A stretch of DNA of 48,645 nucleotides from an uncultured Caryophanales bacterium (lineage in GTDB: Bacteria > Bacillota_I > Bacilli_A > RF39 > UBA660), in NCBI GenBank assembly GCA_947571655.1, contig CANOYR010000010.1, positions 1 to 48,645 on the forward strand, in the 5' to 3' direction. The first letter of the stretch is position 1. The number at the start of each line of letters is the position of its first letter. The position numbers and the translations under genes were made by a program. Below the pieces are notes generated by a model. That model did not search any database. It was not told where the DNA came from and was given only the letters and a program-made list of their open reading frames with translations. Of this stretch, positions 32,311 to 40,714 are shown piece by piece.

Positions 32311-33555
32311 ATGGAACAGATAAAAAGTAAAGAATATGAAGTAACTATCGAAAAACAAGACCACTTTGGTAATGGGATTGCTAGAGTAGATGGGAAGCTT
32401 GTTTTTGTAAAGGGAGCACTTCCAGAAGAACGAATAAAAATAGAAATTATAAAAGTGCAAAAAAAATTTATGAACGCCATAATCAAAGAAATTAAAAAGT
32501 CCTCTAAGATTCGAAAAAATGCTCAATGTCCTTATTATAAGCTTTGTGGTGGCTGTCAAATGATGGAACAAGATTATCAAAGTCAGATAACATTTAAGAA
32601 ACAAAAAGTTGATGAATTATTGAAAAAATATGCGGGAATTGATACCTCTAAAATAAAGATAATAGAATCGAAAGAATCATTTCACTATCGAAATAAAGTA
32701 ACATTTCATGGACAAGGAAAAAAGTTTGGTTTTTATCAAGAAAAGAGCCATTCTTTGATTCCAATCGACGCTTGTATTCTTGTAGAAAAAGAAATCAATA
32801 TTATCTATCAAAAAATATTAGATTTCCTAAGTCATTCTAAAAATTCAAATATTGATAAAATTATAATTCGTAAGACGAGTCGATCAGAGCTTATGGTAAT
32901 TTTTGAAGGAAAAATAAAAGAACGTACCAACTTAATCAAAGAACTTCAAAGTTTTCCTGTTCATTCAATTTTTCTCAATCATCAGCGAATTTATGGGAAA
33001 GAGGCCATCTTAGAACAAATCTTTAATTTTCAGTTTTATATTTTAAAAGATGCTTTTTTTCAAGTAAATTATCAGATGATGAAAAAGCTTTATCAAATTG
33101 TTATCGATTACTATCGTGAAAAAAATTATAGCAGTATCTTAGATCTATATTGTGGAACTGGAACGATTGGGATATTGATTACTCCTTATGTAAAAAAAGT
33201 AATTGGAATCGAGGTAGTAGAAGACTCCATAATAGCAGCCAATAGAAATAAAGAGCAAAATCAAATTCAAAATATTGATTTTATTCTAGGAAAAGTAGAA
33301 GATAAAATCACAGAATTTCAAGGAATCGATTCCATGATTCTGGATCCCCCAAGAAAAGGTCTAGATAAAAAGACATTACAATCAATTTTAAAAATTCTTC
33401 CAAAAAGTATTGTCTATATTTCTTGTGATCCTGTAACTCTTTCAAGAGATTTAAAATTCCTACAAACTCATTATACTTTACTAGATATTCATTTGGTTGA
33501 TATGTTTCCCAATACTTATCATGTAGAAAGTGTATGCATATTAAATAGGCGATAA
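32311..33555 (+). CDS. rlmD: 23S rRNA (uracil-5-)-methyltransferase, RlmD/RlmCD type
   Basis: 414 residues from the ATG at 32311, which follows GGATGTGAT. N-terminal TRAM domain (QDHFGNGIARVDGKLVFVKGALPEE), an iron-sulfur binding CPYYKLCGGC with a fourth Cys in PIDACI, then the AdoMet fold: LDLYCGTGTIGI, DPPRKGLD, and SCDPVTLSRDL with the catalytic Cys372. It methylates uracil C5 in 23S rRNA. In Bacilli one enzyme (RlmCD) may do both U747 and U1939, so the target is not certain. A TATAAT at 32287-32292 gives a very short leader. Confidence 0.93.
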   Translation: MEQIKSKEYEVTIEKQDHFGNGIARVDGKLVFVKGALPEERIKIEIIKVQKKFMNAIIKEIKKSSKIRKNAQCPYYKLCGGCQMMEQDYQSQITFKKQKVDELLKKYAGIDTSKIKIIESKESFHYRNKVTFHGQGKKFGFYQEKSHSLIPIDACILVEKEINIIYQKILDFLSHSKNSNIDKIIIRKTSRSELMVIFEGKIKERTNLIKELQSFPVHSIFLNHQRIYGKEAILEQIFNFQFYILKDAFFQVNYQMMKKLYQIVIDYYREKNYSSILDLYCGTGTIGILITPYVKKVIGIEVVEDSIIAANRNKEQNQIQNIDFILGKVEDKITEFQGIDSMILDPPRKGLDKKTLQSILKILPKSIVYISCDPVTLSRDLKFLQTHYTLLDIHLVDMFPNTYHVESVCILNRR

Positions 33556-33833
33556 TTCCTTGTGAATAAAGGAATAATTAACGATTCAGTAAGGTCTAAA
33601 AGAAGGCTAAAAATTGAAAAAAAGAACATATTTTATAGGTTATTTGAGGAGAAATATGAATAATTATAAAAAGTAAATCAGAAATATAAATTTCAACTAC
33701 TCATAATATACATTCAATACATGTGGAAAGTTTCGTTGTATTGAAAAGAAATATATGATAGAATAAAATAACAAAAGCTTAATTCAAAAATGATGTTTTC
33801 TATAAATCATAATCAACTAGAGAGGAGATTGAT

Positions 33834-34724
33834 ATGAATATCAGTGATAGGACTTTAAAGTTACTATGGGCAAAGTCGGGTGGAAAATGTAGTTTTCCAG
33901 GATGTGATAATGACTTAATTAGTGAGGATGGGAGTATCATCGGAGAATGTTGTCATATTGTTGCGAGAAAAAAAGAAGGCGCAAGAGGAAAAGAATTACT
34001 GACAGTTTCTCAAAGAGAGGAAGAGGAAAACTTAATTCTTCTATGCAGAAATCACCATAAAATTATTGATGATTTTCCTGAGAAATATACTGTTGATGTT
34101 TTAAAACAATATAAAAAGGAACAGGAAGAAAAAATCAGAATAAGATTAAGTCGTGGGAAACCTTGGAATGTAAACTTTTCACAAATTTATTATATGAATT
34201 TAAGAAGAATTGAAATGCTTGCCATACAAGAAGGGTTTCTGATAGACTGTAACCTAAAAAATAATGATTGTCTTTTTAATTTAGGAGTAAAACTTTCTTC
34301 TTTTATGTCTCAGATAAAAAATTTAATGGAAACACTACAGATTCATGCAAGTGATTTAATAGAAGATTGGGATAATCTGAAAGTAGGGCAATTTGTTTCT
34401 ATTCATGGAAATTTTTATACAAAGAATGTTCCAAGTCCCACAGATATTCAAAAACAGAAATATCATCCAACAGGAGATTTGAAAACAGATGCCCATCTAC
34501 ATCAAAGATATAGAGAAAAGAAGTGTATTCTAACTCTAAGCCCTAAGTATTTAACTACTTCTACAGCATTTGTTAACTTTAAATCAGGAAAAGTTACAGT
34601 GGAAGGTTTAGGATTAATTACTAGTATAGAGGAAGATAAAATCATCATTACACCCTATATTTTAGGAACACCAAAAACTTTCTATGATTTTTTTCATACA
34701 ACAGCTCGAAGTATTGAATTATGA
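33834..34724 (+). CDS. HNH endonuclease with unrecognised C-terminal domain
   Basis: 296 residues. The N-terminal 80 residues are an HNH nuclease: zinc ligands C19 and C24 (CSFPGC), C40-H41 (ECCHIVA), N66 and LLC71xxH74H75. The remaining about 200 residues hold no domain I know; they contain a beta-rich part with FVSIHGNFYT and KVTVEGLGLITSIEEDKIIITPY. Sensor-plus-HNH proteins are common in anti-phage systems (for example Cap5/SAVED types), but I cannot assign this one; it has no CD-NTase next to it. AGAGGAG SD. The region before it is AT-rich and holds no gene. Confidence 0.78.
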   Translation: MNISDRTLKLLWAKSGGKCSFPGCDNDLISEDGSIIGECCHIVARKKEGARGKELLTVSQREEEENLILLCRNHHKIIDDFPEKYTVDVLKQYKKEQEEKIRIRLSRGKPWNVNFSQIYYMNLRRIEMLAIQEGFLIDCNLKNNDCLFNLGVKLSSFMSQIKNLMETLQIHASDLIEDWDNLKVGQFVSIHGNFYTKNVPSPTDIQKQKYHPTGDLKTDAHLHQRYREKKCILTLSPKYLTTSTAFVNFKSGKVTVEGLGLITSIEEDKIIITPYILGTPKTFYDFFHTTARSIEL

Positions 34725-34749
34725 ATAAGTAAGAAAAGGAGAGGATAAG

Positions 34750-35364
34750 ATGAAAAATCAAATCAAAAATATAATCTTGATAGCGATTGTGGTTTTAATA
34801 TTGGGAGTTGCTTTTACGTTAGGCAGTAAAAAACAAGAAGCAGCCAAAGAAAATTTAACAGGAACTCATTATATTGAAATTTCTATACGGGACTATGGTA
34901 CGATTAAAGCAGAACTTTATGCGGATATCGCACCGATTACAGTTACCAATTTTATAGAGTTAGTAAATGAAAAGTTTTACGATGGCTTAACTTTTCATCG
35001 AATTATCGATGGTTTTATGATGCAAGGAGGCGACCCAACACAGAATAAAGAACAAAACCATCGAGTAGCAGATACAATCAAAGGAGAATTTAGTTCCAAT
35101 GGTGTTAGTAATTCTCTTAGTCACATTCGTGGTACTTTGTCGATGGCAAGGGCACAATACAACAATAGCGCGAGTAGTCAATTCTTTATTATGCACCAGG
35201 ACGATCGTCGACTTGATGGTGATTATGCTGCCTTTGGTAGGGTAACCGAAGGAATGGAAATTGTTGATGAAATTTGCAAAAATGCAAAAACAGAAGATTC
35301 TGATGGGAATATATTATATGAAAATCAGCCAGTGATTGAAAAAATTATTGAAGTATCGAATTAG
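34750..35364 (+). CDS. Membrane-anchored cyclophilin-type peptidyl-prolyl isomerase
   Basis: 204 residues. Residues 7-25 form a signal anchor, followed by the cyclophilin fold: IKAELYADIAPITVTNFIELV, FYDGLTFHRIIDGFMMQGGDP, GTLSMARA, SSQFFIMHQDD and YAAFGRVTEGME. The core catalytic Arg (FHRII) is present. It probably folds secreted proteins at the outer face of the membrane. AAAGGAGAGG SD. Only 25 bases after the HNH gene, and 17 bases before the pseudouridine synthase. Confidence 0.92.
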   Translation: MKNQIKNIILIAIVVLILGVAFTLGSKKQEAAKENLTGTHYIEISIRDYGTIKAELYADIAPITVTNFIELVNEKFYDGLTFHRIIDGFMMQGGDPTQNKEQNHRVADTIKGEFSSNGVSNSLSHIRGTLSMARAQYNNSASSQFFIMHQDDRRLDGDYAAFGRVTEGMEIVDEICKNAKTEDSDGNILYENQPVIEKIIEVSN

Positions 35365-35381
35365 AAAGACTAAGGTGGCAC

Positions 35382-36221
35382 ATGAGAGAAATCGTTGTAA
35401 AAAGGGAAGCAAAGTTAATAGACTACTTAATTGAAAATACAGAATATTCAAGAAATAAAATTAAGAGTTTACTAAAATATCATTCAATTTCAGTTTCTGG
35501 AACAAAACAAGTAAAATATGATACCATTGTAAAACCGAAACAATTAATACTCATTTCCTTAGAAAAAAGAATCACTAAAATTGGAAAAATTGATATTATT
35601 TATGAAGATGAAAATTATTTGGTAGTGAACAAACCCAGTGGGATGTTAACAATTGCGACAGAAAAAGAAGCCAGTCGTACGCTCTACCACGCTGTTAGGA
35701 ACTATGTGAAAGAGCAAAATAAGAAAAACAAAATCTTTATTGTTCATCGCTTAGATCGAGAAACAAGTGGACTGATTTTATTTGCAAAAAATGAAAATTT
35801 AAAACGAAAACTTCAAGAAAATTGGGAGAATATTGCCATAAAAAGAAAATATGTAGCAGTCGTTAGTGGAATCTTAGAAAAAAAAGAAAATAGACTAATC
35901 TCCTACTTGAAAGAAAACAAAGAAAACCATGTTTTTATATCCAAAGATTCTACTGGAAAAAAGGCAATCACAAATTATAAAGTAATTCGTGAAAATAAAA
36001 ATAGCTTATTAGAAATTGAAATCGAAACAGGAAGAAAAAATCAGATTCGAGTGCAACTTGCAGAACTCAATCATCCGATTCTTGGAGATAGCAAATACAA
36101 AGGACAAAAAGGAAAAAGACTATATTTACATGCTACAGAACTTGAAATTCGAAATCCTCTAACGGGAAAAATTCTTTCCTTTGAAGCAAAATTCCCTAGA
36201 GATTTCCTAAAACAACTATAA
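35382..36221 (+). CDS. RluA-family pseudouridine synthase
   Basis: 279 residues. An S4 RNA-binding domain at the N-terminus (IDYLIENTEYSRNKIKSLLKYHSISVSG) and the RluA catalytic core: YLVVNKPSGML, HRLDRETSGLILFAK with catalytic D125, TGRKNQIRVQL, and HPILGDSKY. It isomerises uridine to pseudouridine in rRNA or tRNA; RluD-like by S4 domain, but the site cannot be told. AAGGTGG SD; likely operon with the cyclophilin. Confidence 0.93.
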   Translation: MREIVVKREAKLIDYLIENTEYSRNKIKSLLKYHSISVSGTKQVKYDTIVKPKQLILISLEKRITKIGKIDIIYEDENYLVVNKPSGMLTIATEKEASRTLYHAVRNYVKEQNKKNKIFIVHRLDRETSGLILFAKNENLKRKLQENWENIAIKRKYVAVVSGILEKKENRLISYLKENKENHVFISKDSTGKKAITNYKVIRENKNSLLEIEIETGRKNQIRVQLAELNHPILGDSKYKGQKGKRLYLHATELEIRNPLTGKILSFEAKFPRDFLKQL

Positions 36222-36262
36222 CTAGGGAAACATATAATAGATTAATATTGGAGGAATAAAAA

Positions 36263-36820
36263 ATGAATTATTTAAAAAATGAATTAAAAAAGATTTTCGT
36301 AACATCGTTAATTACTTCAGTGTTTATGATAGTAATGGGGATCTTTTTATTAATGAAGCCAGACTTTGTATTGACGACACTTTCGACAATTATAGGGTGT
36401 ATAATTCTAATTCCAGGAATAGTATCTTTAGTAAACTATTTCAAAACAAAATATATGCCAAACTTAGTGGTTGGAGTAATTTTAAGTATTTTAGGACTTA
36501 TATTTATCAGTAATCCCAAATTTATTTCTAGTATTTTACCATTTGTATTAGGAATTTACTTTATTATCAATGGACTTAGTAGACTTCAATATGCAATCGA
36601 AATGAAAAAAAATAAAATTCCAGAATATACTCCATCTCTAATCTCATCTATTTTAATTTTGATATGTGGAGGACTACTCTTAATGAATCCTTTTCATGGA
36701 GCGATGGCAATGACACAAGTAATTGGAATTTTTATGATTATTTATGCGGGTCTTGATATTTATAATGCAGTTACAACCAAGCAAAAAGTAAAAGATTTTA
36801 TAAAGGAGATTAAAGAATGA
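36263..36820 (+). CDS. HdeD-family (DUF308) membrane protein
   Basis: 185 residues, six membrane helices in three hairpins; conserved G..L...P and PG..L.NYF.....N..VG.ILSILGLIFISNP, as in the HdeD/DUF308 family (acid-stress associated in E. coli). GGAGGAA SD. The 3' end overlaps the next gene by 4 bases. Confidence 0.82.
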   Translation: MNYLKNELKKIFVTSLITSVFMIVMGIFLLMKPDFVLTTLSTIIGCIILIPGIVSLVNYFKTKYMPNLVVGVILSILGLIFISNPKFISSILPFVLGIYFIINGLSRLQYAIEMKKNKIPEYTPSLISSILILICGGLLLMNPFHGAMAMTQVIGIFMIIYAGLDIYNAVTTKQKVKDFIKEIKE

Positions 36821-37164
36821 ACCTATTTTTTGGGTATCCCAAGTGTAGTACTTGTCAAAAGGCAAAAAAATTTTTAGAGGAACATCAAATTAGTTATCAA
36901 GAACAAGATATTAAAAAAAGCCCTCCAACAGAAAAAGAAATTGCCCATTGGATAGAAAAATACAAAATTGACTTAAAAAAACTTTGGAATACAAGTGGAA
37001 TTCTATATCGAGAGAAAAATTTAAAAGAATTACTTCCTACGATGAGTGAAGAAGAAAAAATAAAACTATTAGCAGAAAACGGAATGTTAATAAAAAGACC
37101 AATTTTTATAAAAGACGATCAAATAAGAATTGGTTTTAAAAAAGAGGAATGGGAAAATCTATGA
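36817..37164 (+). CDS. ArsC/Spx-family thioredoxin-fold protein (YusI-like)
   Basis: 115 residues. GYPKCSTCQKAKKFLEEH with C10xxC13, NTSGILYREKNLKE, and MLIKRPIF: the ArsC/Spx fold. Overall it is closest in my memory to B. subtilis YusI; classical arsenate reductase ArsC of E. coli has a single N-terminal Cys, so arsenate activity is doubtful. Translationally coupled to the HdeD-like gene by an ATGA overlap; ends TGA. Confidence 0.85.
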   Translation: MNLFFGYPKCSTCQKAKKFLEEHQISYQEQDIKKSPPTEKEIAHWIEKYKIDLKKLWNTSGILYREKNLKELLPTMSEEEKIKLLAENGMLIKRPIFIKDDQIRIGFKKEEWENL

Positions 37165-37385
37165 CAAAGAAAAAATTGACCAATGAACAAAAATATAACT
37201 ATACAAAATATCGTATCTTTTGTTGGTATATAATTATAATTTCAGGAATCGCAACGATTGCTTTTTCATTGCTTTCACTATTTCAAAAAGTAACTCCGAT
37301 TTTTGCAATCATCAGTTTTATCATTGAAATAATCTTTACAAAACTAAGAGAACACCTAAAAGAAGAGAAACAAGAAAAAGAATAG
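37161..37385 (+). CDS. Small two-helix membrane protein, hypothetical
   Basis: 74 residues from the ATG at 37161, chosen because it overlaps the preceding stop as ATGA, the same coupling as the gene before; another ATG lies at 37149. Two membrane segments (about 16-38 and 42-58) with a basic start and charged tail. Its last 30 bases overlap the convergent radical-SAM gene. Confidence 0.6.
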   Translation: MTKKKLTNEQKYNYTKYRIFCWYIIIISGIATIAFSLLSLFQKVTPIFAIISFIIEIIFTKLREHLKEEKQEKE

Positions 37386-38297
37386 AACGACTAATTCTTT
37401 TTTAGATTGATTATAAAACTCTGGGATAAAACTTTCTTTTTTTGTATCCCCTTCTTGAATAAAAGCATTTGTAATTCCAATTTGACAGGCATAGTCTAAG
37501 ATCTCTTCATATTCTAAATCCGTGAGAGTACGATTTAGATTGGGATACTTTTTAATATTCCTTACAGGTGTATATTGATTCATAATACTAATTAGAATTT
37601 TATTTTGATAAGTTTGATAGAGATATTTTAAAACATTTTTAGAATCTTTTCCTTCCCCAGGAAGACAAAGATGGCGAACAATGACTCCCTTTTTTAATAA
37701 TCCTTTCTCATCATAAGAAAGAAATCCGACTTGATGAAACATCTCATCTAAGCTTTCCTTGATATACTTTGAATAATTAGGAACATGAGAATAACGAAGA
37801 GAAAGAGAATCATCAAAATATTTAAAATCTGGCATATAAATATCAATCGTTTTATTTAGCTTTTTTATAGTTTCTCTTTTTTCATAACCACTACTATTAT
37901 AAATAACTGGAAGATGAAGTCCTTTTTCTTTTGCTTTTTCAATTCCCAAAATAATTTGTGGAACATAGTGAGTTGGAGTTACCAAATTGATATTATGGGC
38001 TCCTTTTTTTTGTAGTTCTAGGCAAATATCGACAAACTCATCTATCGTAATCTCATATCCGATATGTTCTTCACTAATTTTATAATTTTGACAAAAAATA
38101 CATTTTAAATTACAGTAAGAGAAAAAAATCGTCCCAGATCCATGATCACCAGAAAGGCAAGGTTCTTCCCACAGATGAAGAGAATATCGCGCAATGGTCA
38201 TAGTATCAGAAGCTTGACAGCTTCCCTTTTCCTTTTTTGTACGATCTACTTTGCATTCTCTTGGACAAATAAAACATTGTTTCATATCTTGTAACAT
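37356..38297 (-). CDS. Radical SAM protein of the pyruvate formate-lyase activase-like family
   Basis: 313 residues. CNLKCIFC (C62, C66, C69) binds the radical-SAM iron-sulfur cluster, in the order of the PflA-like COG1313 group. A Cys-rich N-terminal part, CFICPRECKVDR.KKEKGSC, may bind a second metal. Further: GAHNINLVTPTHYVPQI, DIYMPDFKYFD and LCLPGEG. The target protein is unknown, no pfl-type gene is nearby. GGTGAAGAAAG SD. The last residues are an unusual LFFFLFLFF tail, formed by reading into the convergent gene. Confidence 0.85.
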   Translation of the reverse strand: MLQDMKQCFICPRECKVDRTKKEKGSCQASDTMTIARYSLHLWEEPCLSGDHGSGTIFFSYCNLKCIFCQNYKISEEHIGYEITIDEFVDICLELQKKGAHNINLVTPTHYVPQIILGIEKAKEKGLHLPVIYNSSGYEKRETIKKLNKTIDIYMPDFKYFDDSLSLRYSHVPNYSKYIKESLDEMFHQVGFLSYDEKGLLKKGVIVRHLCLPGEGKDSKNVLKYLYQTYQNKILISIMNQYTPVRNIKKYPNLNRTLTDLEYEEILDYACQIGITNAFIQEGDTKKESFIPEFYNQSKKELVVLFFFLFLFF

Positions 38298-38343
38298 CTT
38301 TCTTCACCAGAAATATTATACTATGAGAAAAGAAACAAAGTCA

Positions 38344-38823
38344 TCATAATTGCTTCCTCTTTTTCATTTTTCCGATAGGACTACATAATTCATCCAAAGA
38401 AAGATGAAATTCCTTGGCAATCTGATAAATAAAAGCAGTAAGAATTAATGTTTCACCACTTTCATAAGCACTAATTGTAGACTGTGTAGTATTTAAAATT
38501 TTAGCAAGTTGATATTGATAAAGTCCATGTTGGATTCGAACTTCTTTTAAATTCTTTCCAATCACTTTTGCACGAATTGGATAATTTCTTTTTGGTACTT
38601 TTCTTTCTGTATGAATCAATCCCGCAACATAATCCATCGAATGATTCGTAATACTACAAAAATCACTCAACTTTTGGAGTGGAATTAATTCTTTTCCCGT
38701 TTCCCATCTAGAATAACAGGACTGAGAAACTTTTAATTGATTGGCCATTTCTCGTTGTGTGAGATCTAAATCTTCTCTAATATCCTATAATCTTTGAAAG
38801 AGTCCATAATTCGTAGAAATCAT
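38344..38823 (-). pseudogene. XRE-type regulator with two HTH domains, interrupted by an in-frame TAG
   Basis: AGGTGATGAT directly precedes the ATG at 38823. Codon 13 is TAG (38785-38787), after which the same frame continues as DIREDLDLTQREMANQLKV and on to the stop at 38344. The continuing part has a first HTH (SQSCYSRWETG) and a second one (LKEVRIQHGLYQYQLAKILNTTQSTISAYESG). A single change (for example AAG to TAG) explains it. Reinitiation at an internal ATG (38748) would give 134 residues but lose the start of the first HTH. So this is a pseudogene, or a rare read-through case. Confidence 0.7.
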
Positions 38824-38897
38824 ATCATCACCTAAGTCTATTTTCCAATCTTTTTAATTCAATATGATTTTCTTATACGTAAATACGATTTGTATGT

Positions 38898-38903
38898 TAT
38901 ACT
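38898..38903 (+). promoter_or_regulatory. Extended -10 box for the 38929 gene
   Basis: TGTTATACT is an extended -10; no good -35. It lies 25 bases before the ATG at 38929. Confidence 0.4.
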
Positions 38904-38928
38904 TAAAGTGATGGAAAGAAGGAATAAA

Positions 38929-39126
38929 ATGGATGTAAAAGTCATCGAATTATACTGTAAATATATCATAAATCCCCTAGAGGAACAGAAAAATCAACTA
39001 GAAAGAGAACTTGTGAATTCATCTTTTTTTAACCGAAAAAGAATTCAAGAAAAATTAACAATCGTTCAAAAATTATTAGAAGAAAAACTAAGACGCCTAT
39101 CGGAAATGATCTATGAGGAAAAATGA
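38929..39126 (+). CDS. Small helical protein, hypothetical
   Basis: 65 residues, soluble and almost all alpha-helical with heptad-like Leu/Ile spacing (LEEQKNQLERELVNSSFFNRKRIQEKLTIVQKLLEEK). ATG at 38929 follows AGAAGGA by 5 bases; upstream codons overlap the -10 box. No family recognised. Confidence 0.5.
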   Translation: MDVKVIELYCKYIINPLEEQKNQLERELVNSSFFNRKRIQEKLTIVQKLLEEKLRRLSEMIYEEK

Positions 39127-39193
39127 AGGTTTTAATACTTGTGTTTCATGAATTGACATGATACAATCATGTATATGGAGGGAGTGTTTTTTT

Positions 39194-39622
39194 ATGGAAG
39201 AAAAAAAAGAGAAAGGCTATTTGATGGGAATTCTAGGAGCTACCATAGGTGGGTTTATCGCATCTCTTCCTTGGATTCTAGTTTATGTATATGGAAATAT
39301 GATTTTTTCATTACTTGCTTTACCAATTGCCCTAGGTGCTTGGAAAGGATATCAGCTTCTTAAAGGGAAACAAGACGGAAAACTACCATACATTGTTGCC
39401 ATCATTTCTTTAATTGTAATTACGGTTGCAACCTTAGTCATTATTCCAATGCTATTAGGAGTAAAAAATGGGCTAGACTTTTCTTTTGATATTTTAGAGT
39501 TGCTATACCAATCTAGTGAGTTTAAAACAGCAATCTTCAAAGATTATGCAATTTCTGTTCTGTTTACATTCCTAGGAATTGGTGGAATCTTAGGACAAAT
39601 TAAAGAATCTGTAGAAGAGTAA
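39194..39622 (+). CDS. Hypothetical membrane protein with four helices
   Basis: 142 residues from the ATG at 39194, about nine bases after GGAGGGAG. Helices: about 8-28, 32-50, 62-83, and 115-133. Gly-rich first helix pair. The family is not recognised. A TACAAT (39162-39167) with TTGTGT 17 bases upstream is a likely promoter. The gene ends before a terminator at 39696. Confidence 0.6.
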   Translation: MEEKKEKGYLMGILGATIGGFIASLPWILVYVYGNMIFSLLALPIALGAWKGYQLLKGKQDGKLPYIVAIISLIVITVATLVIIPMLLGVKNGLDFSFDILELLYQSSEFKTAIFKDYAISVLFTFLGIGGILGQIKESVEE

Positions 39623-39695
39623 TAATATTTCTTTTGAAAGATTGTAGGAATTTAAAAGAAATGTTTTTTGAATCATACAACAGTATTATTAACAT

Positions 39696-39727
39696 GACTT
39701 TTAGTGATAATACTAAGAGTCTTTTTT
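39696..39727 (+). terminator. Terminator upstream of the CaCA gene
   Basis: GACTTTTAGT (39696-39705) pairs with ACTAAGAGTC (39712-39721), one G-U, followed by T6. Confidence 0.8.
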
Positions 39728-39752
39728 CTTGGAAAAAAGGAGGAAATTACCA

Positions 39753-40694
39753 TTGAATTATTTATTACTAGCTTTAGGTTTTTTCTTTTTAGTAAAGGGA
39801 GCTGACTTTTTTGTAGAGGGTAGTTCTAATTTAGCGAAAGTATTAAAAATCCCAACATTAATTATCGGATTAACAATTGTTGCCTTCGGAACGAGTGCCC
39901 CAGAAGCAGCAGTCAGTATTAAGGCTTCTCTTCAAGGAAGTAATGAAATTACAATTGGCAATGTAGTTGGTTCTAATATCTGTAATTTGCTACTAGTTTT
40001 AGGGATCAGTGCATTATGGAATCCATTAAAAACAACCAAAAAAGTAATTCGAAGAGATTACCCATTTTGCCTTTTTGCTGGTATTATCTTAATTTTTCAG
40101 ACGATGGATGGGTGGATTCAAGAACATCAGCTTTCCTTTTTAAGCAGAATAGAAGGTATTTTTTTACTTCTTTGTCTAATAACATATTTATATTTCTTAA
40201 TAAAAGATACCCTGATGGAAAAGAAAAAATTAGAAATTGAAAACAGAAAATTTTCCTGGAAAGATATTTTATGGATGGTAATTGGAATGATTGGAATCTT
40301 ATTGGGTGGCAATCTAGTTGTAAATTCTGCGGTAGAAATTGCGAAGTCCTATCAAGTAAGCGAAAGTCTAATTGCACTTACCATTGTTGCTGTTGGAACT
40401 TCTCTTCCAGAATTAGTAACAAGTGCAGTTGCAGCAAGAAAAGGAGAAACTGATATTGCGATAGGAAATGTGATTGGAAGTAATATTTTTAATATTTTCT
40501 TTATCTTGGGACTTTCAGCACTATTTACACCATTAACGGTTAATTTCTCTTCCTTAGTCGATATTATGATTATGAACTTGATTCAAATCTTCGTTTATTT
40601 ACTGATGCTTAAAAAATTAGAACTCGGAAAGAAAAAAGCATTAGTTCTATTATTGATTTATTTTAGTTATATAGTGTATATTATAGGAAGATAA
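39753..40694 (+). CDS. Calcium/sodium antiporter (CaCA family, YrbG-like)
   Basis: 313 residues from a TTG start 10 bases after AAGGAGG; the frame reaches a TTG at 39729, which is upstream of the SD. Two inverted alpha-repeats are visible: FGTSAPEAAVS...GNVVGSNICNLLLVLG, and VGTSLPELVTS...GNVIGSNIFNIFFILG. The acidic residues of these repeats bind Ca2+ and Na+. About ten membrane helices. Twenty bases before the Ca2+-ATPase gene, so probably in the same transcript. Together they would form a Ca2+ export pair (inference). Confidence 0.9.
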   Translation: MNYLLLALGFFFLVKGADFFVEGSSNLAKVLKIPTLIIGLTIVAFGTSAPEAAVSIKASLQGSNEITIGNVVGSNICNLLLVLGISALWNPLKTTKKVIRRDYPFCLFAGIILIFQTMDGWIQEHQLSFLSRIEGIFLLLCLITYLYFLIKDTLMEKKKLEIENRKFSWKDILWMVIGMIGILLGGNLVVNSAVEIAKSYQVSESLIALTIVAVGTSLPELVTSAVAARKGETDIAIGNVIGSNIFNIFFILGLSALFTPLTVNFSSLVDIMIMNLIQIFVYLLMLKKLELGKKKALVLLLIYFSYIVYIIGR

Positions 40695-40714
40695 TAAAAA
40701 TAAGGAGATAGGGT

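Noticed and set aside
33656-33676. Micro-ORF after a perfect GAGGAG
   Set aside because: Only five or six codons before a stop; perhaps the stub of a lost gene, not enough to call.
36817-37164. Arsenate reductase of an ars operon
   Set aside because: No arsB/arsR neighbours; CxxC and overall sequence fit the Spx/YusI side of the family.
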